Notes: generated by a model not told the origin, from the sequence alone. A stretch of DNA of 7,043 nt from an uncultured Lachnospiraceae bacterium (GCA_947177515.1 CAMWUU010000191.1:1-7043), one strand, 5' to 3'; counted from the stretch's first letter, positions 1-6,744 are shown. Numbers and translations: made by a program.

Positions 1-2005
1 GAAGAAAGATAGGTATATTGTAAGCAAGTACCTCCCGCAGTTTTTTAACTGCCAATAATCCGCAGGCTTCCCAATCCAAGAGGACAACCTGGCACCCTCC
101 ACCATCCGCCTGTATCAGGGTCATTGCCTCCTCTATATCAGCAGCAGCCACAAGCTGGACATTTTCCTCCATAAGGGCATGGATATTTTCCCGATCCTGC
201 GCATCCCCGCCCACAAGCAGGATATGGGTGATGCCCCGCTCTTTTAAGAACTGCCAGTCTGTCTGCTCCTTAAGGATGCGCAGTTCCAGATTTACCTGAA
301 AGAGGGAACCTTTTCCCACCTCGCTGGACACCTCAATATTTCCGCCCATCAGCTCCACGATGCTCTTTGTAATGGCCATGCCAAGTCCGGTTCCCTGAAC
401 CTTGTTTGTCGTGCTGTTCTCCGCCCTGGTAAAAGCATCAAATATAGTTTTTAAATATTCTTGCGTCATTCCGTAACCGTCATCCTCCACCTCGATCCGG
501 ATACGCTCATACTGGCTGGAATACTGGCCAAGCCCCATTATGCGAAGCCAGATATGTCCACACTCCGGGGTGTATTTCACGGCATTTGAGAGAAGATTGA
601 TAAGAATCTGATTGATTCTGGTTTCGTCCCCTATCAGATACTCATGCCGGATTCCCGTAACCTCCAAATAGAATTCCTGTCCCTTTGCCTTTGCCATTGG
701 CTGGATAATCGCCTCCACGGAAGAAACCACATCATTAAGCGCAAATTTCTCATAGTTCAGCACAACCTTCCCGCTCTCAATTTTGGACACATCCAAAACA
801 TCATTGATAAGGCTGATCAAATGCTGGCCGGAGGCCATAATCTTCTTTGTATATTCTCTTACTTTGGCAGGGTTCTCCGCATCCCTGGTCAAAAGTGTTG
901 TAAATCCAAGAACTGCGTTCATTGGAGTGCGGATATCGTGGGACATATTGGAAAGAAACATGGTTTTTGATTCGCTGGCGATCTGGGCTGCTTTCAGGGC
1001 TTCCGATAACTGCGCGTTATGAATTTTGCGTTCTTCCTCCCTTTCCTTGCGGATCCGCTCCTGCTGCCTGTAGTTAAGATAATACAGGGTTATACACAAA
1101 AGGAATGCTGTCAGCATGGAAGCCACTACGATCAAAATATTCTGGTTAACTGTCTTTCCTTCCCTCTGGATCGCCTCAACGGGTACATAGCCCACAAGAA
1201 AAATGGTTCCGCCATTGACCGGCCACATATAATTGAGTGCCTGTTCTTTCTGGATACTATGATAAAATAGGACATTTTCTCCTTTTTTTAGGCATTCTGC
1301 AATCTCTGCTTTAATCTTCTCATCCTGTATCTTATTCGCCCGGTAAAAATCATCCAGGTTCAGATGCCCCGCGTCCCGCTGCCCCATCCCTTTGGGCTTT
1401 AAGACAAAGCGCTCACTCTCGGCATCCATAATATACAGGGTCGCTTCCTTATTGTAGAACCCGTTCGGAAGGGATTTGTCAATCGCATCATAAATATACT
1501 CGGCATAGAGTGTCCCGATTTCTACTCCATCCCGCTCAACCGGACATTTTATTGTGTAAGACCAGGCTCCCATATAGTTTACATAGGATTTGGATACCGG
1601 CAGTCCTTCAATCGTTCCACCCGCAGAAAAGTCAAGCCCCTCCTCGGTAAACAGCTCCCCATTACTTGATACGCCTTCCGTTTCCCCTAAGAGGATTAGC
1701 GACAACCTCGCCATCATCCGGTTTTTTCCATAAGTGCTGATATATTCTTTAGGATCTTTGGCTCTCGCAATTTCCTTTGCGATTAATGTCTGGAACTCCG
1801 TTTCACTCCGCAGGATCGCCTCGATGGTACACTGGATCAAATCCAGGCTCTCACTCACACTCTGGATGGCAGCCTCCGACATCTTTTTGGATATTTTTTG
1901 TGATACTGCACCCACAATTACTGCCAAAATACAAAAAACCAGCAAAATGCAAAGATGCAGGAACGACACCCTCCCCTTCTTGCATTTACTTTTCTGTTTA
2001 TTCAT
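1..2005 (-). CDS. Cache-type membrane sensor histidine kinase, hybrid, C-terminus beyond window
   Basis: The minus strand is open from an ATG at 2005 to the left edge, giving 668 complete codons with no stop. Residues about 14-35 form a first membrane segment. An extracellular region of roughly 250 residues follows, resembling a double Cache ligand sensor (GYVPVEAIQ just before the membrane). A second membrane segment lies at about 289-310, then a charged helix with no obvious HAMP. The HisKA H-box MSHDIRTPMN carries phospho-acceptor His356. The ATPase has N-box Asn474 (LLSNAVKYT), G1 box DDGYGM at 508-513 and G2 box GTGLGM at 538-543. From about 594 a receiver-like fold begins (HILLVGGD, then VVLLDWEA with Asp644), but Gly599-Gly600 replace the usual acidic pair. 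Related Clostridia kinases often carry further receiver or HPt domains, which would lie outside the window. The start at 2005 has GGAG 7 nt upstream; an in-frame ATG at 2011 is badly spaced. The ligand is unknown. Confidence 0.93.
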   Translation of the reverse strand, partial: MNKQKSKCKKGRVSFLHLCILLVFCILAVIVGAVSQKISKKMSEAAIQSVSESLDLIQCTIEAILRSETEFQTLIAKEIARAKDPKEYISTYGKNRMMARLSLILLGETEGVSSNGELFTEEGLDFSAGGTIEGLPVSKSYVNYMGAWSYTIKCPVERDGVEIGTLYAEYIYDAIDKSLPNGFYNKEATLYIMDAESERFVLKPKGMGQRDAGHLNLDDFYRANKIQDEKIKAEIAECLKKGENVLFYHSIQKEQALNYMWPVNGGTIFLVGYVPVEAIQREGKTVNQNILIVVASMLTAFLLCITLYYLNYRQQERIRKEREEERKIHNAQLSEALKAAQIASESKTMFLSNMSHDIRTPMNAVLGFTTLLTRDAENPAKVREYTKKIMASGQHLISLINDVLDVSKIESGKVVLNYEKFALNDVVSSVEAIIQPMAKAKGQEFYLEVTGIRHEYLIGDETRINQILINLLSNAVKYTPECGHIWLRIMGLGQYSSQYERIRIEVEDDGYGMTQEYLKTIFDAFTRAENSTTNKVQGTGLGMAITKSIVELMGGNIEVSSEVGKGSLFQVNLELRILKEQTDWQFLKERGITHILLVGGDAQDRENIHALMEENVQLVAAADIEEAMTLIQADGGGCQVVLLDWEACGLLAVKKLREVLAYNIPIFL

Positions 2006-2087
2006 TAGCATTCTCCATTCCGCCGGAAATACACTTTTGTTTTATAGCTTGCACGGCACTGTCTTCACCAATCAACTTTTTTTCCAT
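1998..2087 (-). CDS. 29-codon small ORF translationally coupled to the histidine kinase
   Basis: An ATG at 2087 follows an ideal ribosome binding site, AGGAGG at 2094-2099, with a 6-nt spacer. The frame runs 29 codons to TAA at 1998-2000. The product begins MEKKLIGEDS and ends GGMENANE. It is hydrophilic, with no membrane segment or signal peptide and a single Cys at residue 19. Its last 8 nt overlap the kinase start at 2005 in another frame, and the kinase GGAG (2013-2016) lies inside this ORF. Ribosomes finishing here would therefore stop on the kinase start, which is a classic coupling layout. A candidate promoter sits about 34 bp upstream. I do not recognise the peptide. It could be a leader that sets kinase expression, a small interacting protein, or a chance ORF whose ribosome binding site merely loads ribosomes. 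The strong ribosome binding site is the main evidence. Confidence 0.55.
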   Translation of the reverse strand: MEKKLIGEDSAVQAIKQKCISGGMENANE

Positions 2088-2120
2088 TTACACCCTCCTT
2101 ATCCGGGCATCCATCCTTAC

Positions 2121-2149
2121 ATTATACAACATATTTCCCGCTATGTTGA
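2121..2149 (-). promoter_or_regulatory. Candidate sigma-A promoter for small ORF and histidine kinase
   Basis: Reading the minus strand, a perfect -10 box TATAAT (2121-2126) is preceded by a 17-bp spacer and TCAACA (2144-2149), which matches the -35 consensus at four of six bases. Transcription would start near 2114, leaving a leader of about 27 nt that contains the AGGAGG of the small ORF. A consensus TTGACA also occurs at 2167-2172 on the same strand, but no good -10 lies at 16-18 bp from it. The weak -35 and the repeat over the spacer suggest regulated rather than constitutive use. Confidence 0.6.
2127..2148. repeat. Perfect 7-bp inverted repeat inside promoter, operator-like
   Basis: CAACATA (2127-2133) and TATGTTG (2142-2148) are perfect inverted arms around an 8-bp centre, 22 bp in all. 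The repeat starts on the base next to the -10 box and ends within the -35 hexamer, so a dimer bound there would block RNA polymerase. The size and symmetry fit a helix-turn-helix dimer site. Its binder is unknown: the neighbouring LysR protein or a response regulator partnered with the kinase are guesses. It is followed by no U-tract, so it is not a terminator. Confidence 0.5.
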
Positions 2150-2203
2150 TATTTTCACGGACAGTATGTCAAAAAAATTCTCTTTTCCAAAAACATACCT
2201 CTC

Positions 2204-3085
2204 TTAGACACACCCAAGCATATCAAGAAGTGCTTCCGCCGCCCGTGACATTACCCGCTTTTTCCGCGTCACAATACAGAATTCCCGCTCAGGAAGTTCC
2301 CGCTCAAATTCCAAATAGAACAACTTTCCTGCACTCACATATTCCTCGGCAAAATCCTTTACAACAAGACCGATTCCTAGATTCCTAAGCACAAACTGCA
2401 CGATCATATCGCTGGTCGCTAACTCAAATTCAGGCTTAAGACCCACCCCCTGCTCAAGAAGATAGCGATCCACACATGCCCTGGTGCTGGTATTTTGCTC
2501 AAGGCAGATTACGGGCAGGTTATTTAACAGCGCGAAAGGTAGTTTCTTCCCGCGAAGATGGCTGAACCTGTTTCCTGCCACAAAGGTATCTTTCAGTTTC
2601 CGCACAGGCCTGACTGCAAAATCCCCATCAAGAACTGGAGAACTGACAATCCCAAAGTCAATCCTTCCCTCCTTTAACAAACGCATGGTTTCCGGTGTCG
2701 GACCGTTTGTCACCTGCACCCGGATACTCGGATATTTTGCATGGAAGTCTTCAAGATAAGGCAGCAGATAGAAACGCAGGGTCATATCACTGGCTCCAAT
2801 CCTGACTTCCCCCTGCTCAAGGCTAATCATACTGCGGAATGCCTCCTCCCCGGCAAGCAGCGTGCCAAGTCCTTTTTCCACATAGGAAAAAAGGACTTCT
2901 CCCTCCGCCCTAAGACGCACTCCTTTAGATGCACGTACAAACAGCGGACTTCCCAGTCCCTCCTCTAGCTGCCTTATGGTCTGGCTGACCGCGGGCTGGG
3001 AGATGCAAAGCTTCTCCGCCGCAGCGGTGATACTCCCCGCCCGCGCCACCTCATAAAAAATCCGGTAATACTCAAGATTCACCAT
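2204..3085 (-). CDS. LysR-family transcriptional regulator
   Basis: This 293-residue protein has the usual LysR length and layout. An N-terminal winged helix-turn-helix covers residues about 2-61, with AAAEKLCISQPAVSQTIRQL as helix-turn-helix and PLFVRASKGVRLRAEG as wing. A linker helix follows, then a periplasmic-binding-protein-like effector domain from about 92 to 290 (GEVRIGAS to the C-terminus). Such proteins are cytoplasmic tetramers whose DNA binding is changed by a small metabolite; the metabolite here cannot be named. The ATG directly follows the purB TAA with no spacer, in the same frame, and the nearest GGAG is about 12 nt away inside purB. Translation therefore probably depends on ribosomes terminating on purB. 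LysR regulators often act on adjacent genes, so purB, the reductase or the downstream small-ORF/kinase unit are candidate targets by inference only. Confidence 0.93.
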   Translation of the reverse strand: MVNLEYYRIFYEVARAGSITAAAEKLCISQPAVSQTIRQLEEGLGSPLFVRASKGVRLRAEGEVLFSYVEKGLGTLLAGEEAFRSMISLEQGEVRIGASDMTLRFYLLPYLEDFHAKYPSIRVQVTNGPTPETMRLLKEGRIDFGIVSSPVLDGDFAVRPVRKLKDTFVAGNRFSHLRGKKLPFALLNNLPVICLEQNTSTRACVDRYLLEQGVGLKPEFELATSDMIVQFVLRNLGIGLVVKDFAEEYVSAGKLFYLEFERELPEREFCIVTRKKRVMSRAAEALLDMLGCV

Positions 3086-4519
3086 TTACACCATGATCTC
3101 CGCCGTCATCCCAAGCAGATCCCTGTTTTCATCAAGAACCGGCTTTATTACCTCCGCGATAAACTCCTCGGTCTGTTCTTTTGCGCGCCCAGTATATTTC
3201 GCCGGTTCCATCGCTTCTTTTAATTTTTCAAGACTTAAATTAAAGGCCGGATCTGCGGCAATCAGTTCAAGCAAATTATTCTCAAGCCCCCGTTCCTTCA
3301 CATTCCGTCCCGCTTCCATCGAAAGGGCGCGGATTTTCTCGTGCAGTTCCTGGCGGTCGCCGCCTGCCTTGACCGCATCCATCATTATATTTTCGGTCGC
3401 CATAAACGGCAGCTCTGCCATCAGATGCTTTTCGATCACCTTCTCGTACACCACAAGCCCGTCCACCACATTCAGATATAGATCAAGAATACCATCCACC
3501 GCAAGAAATGCTTCTGGCACGGAAAGGCGCTTGTTCGCAGAGTCGTCTAATGTGCGCTCGAACCATTGTGTCGCTGAAGTAACGGATGGATTTAAGGTAT
3601 CCACCATCACATAGCGGGCAAGGGAAGCAATGCGCTCACTGCGCATTGGGTTGCGCTTATACGCCATCGCAGAGGAACCAATCTGATTCTTTTCAAACGG
3701 TTCTTCAATCTCCTTTAAATGTTGAAGCAGGCGGATGTCATTGGAAAACTTGTGCGCGCTTGCTGCAATCCCTGCAAGTACATTGATTACTCTTGTGTCC
3801 ACCTTCCTGGAATATGTCTGGCCGGATACCGCATAGCAGGAGGCAAAACCCATTTTTTCTGCAATCATCCGGTCAAGCTTCTTGATTTTTTCATGGTCAC
3901 CCTCAAACAACTCAAGAAAACTTGCCTGCGTGCCGGTGGTTCCCTTTGATCCGAGCAGCCGCATGGAGTCAATCAGATAACATAGATCGTCGTAATCCAG
4001 TTTTAGTTCCTGCAGCCAAAGACAGGCGCGCTTGCCCACCGTTGTCGGCTGCGCCGGCTGGAAATGCGTGAATGCAAGTGTCGGGAGCGCCCTGTATTTT
4101 AATGCGAATTTTGCCAGTCCGTCCATCACATTAAGCAGCTTTTTTTTCACCAGCTTCAGCCCCTGTGTCATTACAATAATATCCGTATTATCACCGACAT
4201 AGCATGAAGTTGCACCAAGGTGGATAATTCCCTTTGCGTTTGGACACTGTACCCCGTAAGCGTACACATGGGACATAACATCATGGCGCACCAGCTTCTC
4301 GCGCTCTTTTGCCACCTCATAATTGATATCGTCCTTATGTGCCTTTAATTCTTCCACCTGCTCCTTTGTCACCGGCAGACCCAGTTCATGCTCCGCCTCC
4401 GCAAGCGCGATCCAGAGCCTGCGCCAGGTTTTAAATTTCATGTCCGGCGAGAAAATATACTGCATCTCCCGGCTCGCGTAACGCTCCGACAACGGGCTTA
4501 CGTATCTGTCTTCACTCAT
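3086..4519 (-). CDS. purB: Adenylosuccinate lyase
   Basis: This 477-residue member of the fumarase/aspartase superfamily is the cytoplasmic enzyme that removes fumarate twice in purine synthesis: from SAICAR to give AICAR, and from adenylosuccinate to give AMP. The superfamily signature GSSAMAYKRNP lies at 281-291, with the mobile-loop catalytic serine at 282/283. THFQPAQPTT at 151-160 carries the conserved His152, and TSCYVGDN at 104-111 is the expected substrate-binding block. Length and C-terminal region fit the longer PurB form, and no key residue is missing. The start at 4519 follows AGGAGG with a 6-nt spacer. Other pur genes are absent from the window, so it sits apart from a purine operon here. 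The stop codon abuts the LysR start, which suggests shared transcription and coupled translation. Identification as PurB rather than another lyase of the family is well supported. Confidence 0.96.
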   Translation of the reverse strand: MSEDRYVSPLSERYASREMQYIFSPDMKFKTWRRLWIALAEAEHELGLPVTKEQVEELKAHKDDINYEVAKEREKLVRHDVMSHVYAYGVQCPNAKGIIHLGATSCYVGDNTDIIVMTQGLKLVKKKLLNVMDGLAKFALKYRALPTLAFTHFQPAQPTTVGKRACLWLQELKLDYDDLCYLIDSMRLLGSKGTTGTQASFLELFEGDHEKIKKLDRMIAEKMGFASCYAVSGQTYSRKVDTRVINVLAGIAASAHKFSNDIRLLQHLKEIEEPFEKNQIGSSAMAYKRNPMRSERIASLARYVMVDTLNPSVTSATQWFERTLDDSANKRLSVPEAFLAVDGILDLYLNVVDGLVVYEKVIEKHLMAELPFMATENIMMDAVKAGGDRQELHEKIRALSMEAGRNVKERGLENNLLELIAADPAFNLSLEKLKEAMEPAKYTGRAKEQTEEFIAEVIKPVLDENRDLLGMTAEIMV

Positions 4520-4554
4520 ATTGTTCCTCCTGCTGCGGCTTATTTTAGGAACAG

Positions 4555-4583
4555 CTTATAGCCCTGGTTCTGGCGCAGCACAA
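4555..4583 (-). promoter_or_regulatory. Possible promoter upstream of purB
   Basis: On the minus strand, TATAAG (4555-4560, five of six consensus bases) lies 17 bp from TTGTGC (4578-4583, only the TTG half matching). Transcription would start about 30 bp before the purB ATG, leaving room for the AGGAGG. The weak -35 makes this tentative; purB may instead be read from the upstream reductase transcript. Confidence 0.35.
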
Positions 4584-4621
4584 AACCTTATTTCCTTCCC
4601 TGTTTTGTTTTTTTAAATACT

Positions 4622-5749
4622 TTATTTCAGTCCTTCCATGCAGCTATGTACCTGCGCTAGGTTATCGCGGATCGGTATCGCCTGCGGGCAGGCTTTCTCA
4701 CATGCGCCACATTTTTTACATTGGTCTGCACGGCTTCCTGCCTTCATTTCATGATAGTAATTAAAGATCGCGCCACCCGCATTGCCATACATGGAATAAT
4801 TATTCCAGATCGCAAAATTGCGCGGGATATCCACACCGAACGGACATGGCATACAATAGCGGCAATTCGTACAGCCATTCTTTACACGCGCCTTTACCGC
4901 TGCCACAACATCTTTTACGAGTTGCTGCTCTTCTTCGGATAACGGCTCGAATTTATCAAAGGTTTTCAGGTTGTCCGCTACCTGTTCTTTTGTAGACATA
5001 CCGCTTAATATAACTTTGACATTTGGCATTGTCCCCACATAGCGCAGCGCCCATGAAGCAAGCGACGCATCCGCCCGCTTCCCCTTAAACATATTTGCAA
5101 TATCATCTGCAAAGGTGGTGAGCGATCCGCCTTTGACCGGCTCCATAATAACAAGCGGTACACCAAGTTTTTCAGTAAGCTCATAGCCTTTTAACCCCGC
5201 CTGTACTTCCGTGTCCATATAGTTGAGCTGAATCTGGCAGAAATCCCATTTCCGCGCCGTTAAGATATGTTCAAATGCTTCGTATCCGTCATGGAAGGAG
5301 AACCCGAAGTACTTGATTTTCCCCTCGGCTTTTTTCTTCTCACCCCACTCCACAATACCAAGACGAACCATATCATCATAGCGCCCTTTATTCATTGCAT
5401 GGAGCAGATAAAAGTCGATGTAATCGGTCTGAAGACGGTCAAGCTGCTCATTAAAGATCCTCTGTGCATCTTCCACGCTGTTTACCAGCCACGCCGGGAG
5501 TTTGGTAGCCAAATAGAAACTGTGTCTTGGATGTTTTTTTAACACTTTGCCGACAAATGGCTCACTTTTTCCGCCGTGATACGGATATGCCGTATCGATA
5601 TAGTTTACCCCTGCCGCAAGTGCGTCATCAAGCATTTTTTCCGCCCGCTCTTCGTTTATTTCCCCGTCCGCTGTGGTCGGAAAACGCATACAGCCAAAGC
5701 CAAGTAACGAAGTTGAAATTCCAAGATTTTCCATTTTCCGATATTCCAT
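4622..5749 (-). CDS. Aldo/keto reductase with C-terminal 2x[4Fe-4S] ferredoxin domain
   Basis: This 375-residue cytoplasmic oxidoreductase joins an aldo/keto reductase TIM barrel (about 1-280) to a bacterial ferredoxin-like tail. The catalytic tetrad is intact: Asp52 and Tyr57 (DTAYPY), Lys83 (ATKLP) and His117 (FYLLHAMN). The tail has two cysteine clusters: C293-x2-C296-x2-C299-x2-C302-P, and C344-x2-C347-x2-C350-x3-C354-P. Each should hold a [4Fe-4S] cluster. The architecture is a known group in anaerobes, sometimes annotated as a 4Fe-4S aldo/keto reductase. Its substrate is generally undefined; the tail suggests electron exchange with ferredoxin or a similar carrier instead of, or as well as, NAD(P)H. 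The start at 5749 follows AGGAGG with a 9-nt spacer. It lies 95 bp after the phosphatase gene and 102 bp before purB, probably in one transcript with the former. Confidence 0.94.
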   Translation of the reverse strand: MEYRKMENLGISTSLLGFGCMRFPTTADGEINEERAEKMLDDALAAGVNYIDTAYPYHGGKSEPFVGKVLKKHPRHSFYLATKLPAWLVNSVEDAQRIFNEQLDRLQTDYIDFYLLHAMNKGRYDDMVRLGIVEWGEKKKAEGKIKYFGFSFHDGYEAFEHILTARKWDFCQIQLNYMDTEVQAGLKGYELTEKLGVPLVIMEPVKGGSLTTFADDIANMFKGKRADASLASWALRYVGTMPNVKVILSGMSTKEQVADNLKTFDKFEPLSEEEQQLVKDVVAAVKARVKNGCTNCRYCMPCPFGVDIPRNFAIWNNYSMYGNAGGAIFNYYHEMKAGSRADQCKKCGACEKACPQAIPIRDNLAQVHSCMEGLK

Positions 5750-5789
5750 ACCTGTTTTCCTCCTATTATTAGTTCCGCAATTTCCCGCA

Positions 5790-5826
5790 GTAGAATTTCT
5801 GTCCGCTTTGCTCCCATAAATTCTAC
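5790..5826. repeat. Perfect 9-bp inverted repeat between phosphatase and reductase genes
   Basis: GTAGAATTT (5790-5798) and AAATTCTAC (5818-5826) are perfect inverted arms around a 19-nt loop, extendable by two G-U pairs in RNA. It fills part of the 95-bp gap before the reductase ribosome binding site. No U-run follows on either strand, so it is not an intrinsic terminator. It may be an intercistronic mRNA stem (processing or stability) or a protein site. Confidence 0.4.
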
Positions 5827-5844
5827 CAGGCGCTGCATTCCCGA

Positions 5845-6483
5845 TTAACGTTTGATTGCTGAGCGCAGCAGTTCGGGATGTCCTGCAAGGTGCGCGTAAT
5901 CGTTTACTGTTTCGACCGTAAACCAGTTTCTCTCCCTGTTGTACTCAAGAATTGTCACACTTGTATTTTCCAACGTCTTTGTAAGTGCTAGGCGGTAGCG
6001 TTGCTCCATATGCAGCACTCCCGCTAAGATGGCGCGTATGGTTCCCCCATGCGTAACAATCACTGCATGTTCCTGCCCGCTTTTTGCAACTTTTTGTAAA
6101 AACGGGTACGCCCTCGCAAACACATCCGCGCCGCACTCGCCGCCTGGGAAGGCAAGATCGGCTAAAAGCGCCCTGCGCTGCTCCATAAACGCCCCATAGC
6201 GCATCTCGATCTCGCGATCGGAAAGCCCTGTCAGTTCGCCAAATTCAATTTCGTTCACCGCCGCATCGCCGGGCTGCGGCTTTATCCCCAATGTCCCACC
6301 TAGGATTTTTGCTGTCTGAACCGCACGCAAAAGCGCACTTGAGTAGATGGTGTCCACAAAATTCCACGTTTTCATGCGGACGGCCAATCGTTCTGCCTGC
6401 TCTATCCCTTCCGGTGCCAGTTCCACATTTACATTGCAAAGCGGGCTGCACTGCCTTGCGTGCCGAACCAAATATATCCTCAT
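5845..6483 (-). CDS. Histidine phosphatase (phosphoglycerate mutase-like) family protein
   Basis: From an ATG at 6483 this is a 212-residue protein of the branch 1 histidine phosphatase superfamily. It opens directly with the catalytic motif MRIYLVRHA, where Arg7 and His8 are the phosphate-binding Arg and the phosphorylated His. Other expected residues are Arg53 (SSALLRAVQTA), acidic Glu78 (NEIEFGELTG) and the second His145 (VTHGGTIRAIL). It should hydrolyse a phosphomonoester in the cytoplasm, but the substrate cannot be read from sequence; broad-specificity or sugar-phosphate phosphatases, alpha-ribazole phosphatase and mutases share these motifs. Absence of cobalamin genes argues mildly against the ribazole role. 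The start was chosen because the family begins at this motif, GGAGG (6490-6494) sits 6 nt upstream, and a promoter lies just before it. The frame stays open to an ATG at 6621, which would add 46 residues without family precedent. Cys12 and Cys16 near the active site are unusual. Confidence 0.9.
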   Translation of the reverse strand: MRIYLVRHARQCSPLCNVNVELAPEGIEQAERLAVRMKTWNFVDTIYSSALLRAVQTAKILGGTLGIKPQPGDAAVNEIEFGELTGLSDREIEMRYGAFMEQRRALLADLAFPGGECGADVFARAYPFLQKVAKSGQEHAVIVTHGGTIRAILAGVLHMEQRYRLALTKTLENTSVTILEYNRERNWFTVETVNDYAHLAGHPELLRSAIKR

Positions 6484-6621
6484 TCCAAGCCTCCGCGTAT
6501 TAAAATCTGAAAACTCCCCTCTTATCATACCATAATACCCTATGGATTTGCAATCACAAAATTTTGACCTATACCATATTCCATTTTTCTTTTTTGTATC
6601 AGGGATAAACCAGATCATCAT
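6484..6621 (-). other. In-frame upstream extension of the phosphatase ORF with its own ribosome binding site
   Basis: The phosphatase frame stays open for 46 codons above its likely start, to ATG-ATG at 6616-6621. AAGGAGG lies at 6633-6639, 11 nt before the first ATG, which is longer than ideal. The extra peptide begins MMIWFIPDTKKK and is rich in Trp, Tyr and Lys. It matches no domain I know and has no convincing signal peptide. The stretch also contains a good internal promoter, so it may be partly or wholly 5' leader. Either transcripts from the distal promoter make a longer phosphatase form, or this is a non-functional open frame. Confidence 0.4.
6524..6553 (-). promoter_or_regulatory. 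Extended -10 promoter for the histidine phosphatase gene
   Basis: On the minus strand the -10 is TATGAT (6524-6529, five of six), preceded by TGG, which makes an extended -10 (TGN). The -35 TTGCAA (6548-6553) matches four of six bases at 18 bp. Transcription would start near 6517, about 34 nt before the ATG at 6483 and upstream of its GGAGG. This supports the shorter start for the phosphatase. Confidence 0.6.
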
Positions 6622-6672
6622 CCTGTTATATTCCTCCTTTTTTTGAAATCAATGCATAAAAGCCCTAACATC

Positions 6673-6709
6673 AAAAGCCGCCGCTATGGTATTACACATA
6701 GTCGGCGGC
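6673..6709 (-). terminator. GC-rich stem-loop with short U-tract; terminator or attenuator
   Basis: GCCGCCG plus CTATG (6677-6688) pairs with CATAG, a bulged base at 6702, and CGGCGGC (6697-6709), around an 8-nt loop. This gives 12 pairs with one bulge. On the minus strand the stem is followed by four Ts (6673-6676). It could end transcription of the DUF3021-like gene, 104 bp upstream, and of RNA begun at the promoter at 6745-6778. The U-tract is short, so termination may be partial; a read-through leader (attenuator) is equally possible. On the plus strand no T-run follows. Confidence 0.55.
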
Positions 6710-6743
6710 ATACATAAACTGGTTGCATCCCTGCTTTTTTACG
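6673..6743 (-). ncRNA. Possible short leader RNA or small RNA
   Basis: A near-consensus promoter places a transcription start near 6743, and the stem-loop with U-tract ends near 6673. Together they would give an RNA of about 70 nt if termination is efficient. I match it to no known riboswitch or small RNA family. It includes a 14-codon frame (6684-6728, MQPVYVCRRLCVIP) whose stop lies in the 3' arm of the stem, but its ribosome binding site is poor. The 5' end is estimated from promoter spacing and is approximate. Confidence 0.3.
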
Positions 6744-6744
6744 G

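Noticed and set aside
2144..2172. Consensus TTGACA at 2167-2172 as the -35 of a second kinase promoter.
   Set aside because: No acceptable -10 box occurs at 16-18 bp spacing; the TATAAT at 2121-2126 is too far away.
1777..2388. Long plus-strand open frame of about 200 codons.
   Set aside because: It lies antisense to the kinase and the LysR end and spans the promoter gap. It has no recognisable domain and odd composition; the minus-strand frames carry clear conserved motifs.
3093..3614. Plus-strand open frame of 173 codons opposite purB.
   Set aside because: Serine/arginine-rich shadow of a well-conserved enzyme gene, with no ribosome binding site or family resemblance.
4580..4614. Inverted repeat ACAAAAC / GTTTTGT followed by a T-run on the plus strand, resembling an intrinsic terminator.
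   Set aside because: The stem is only 7 pairs and nearly all A-T, and the T-run faces plus-strand transcription, where no gene exists. It cannot terminate the minus-strand operon.
5656..5838. Minus-strand 60-codon frame overlapping the start of the reductase.
   Set aside because: Weak ribosome binding site and most of its 3' half is an out-of-frame reading of the reductase. Only its first half, in the gap, is kept as an observation.
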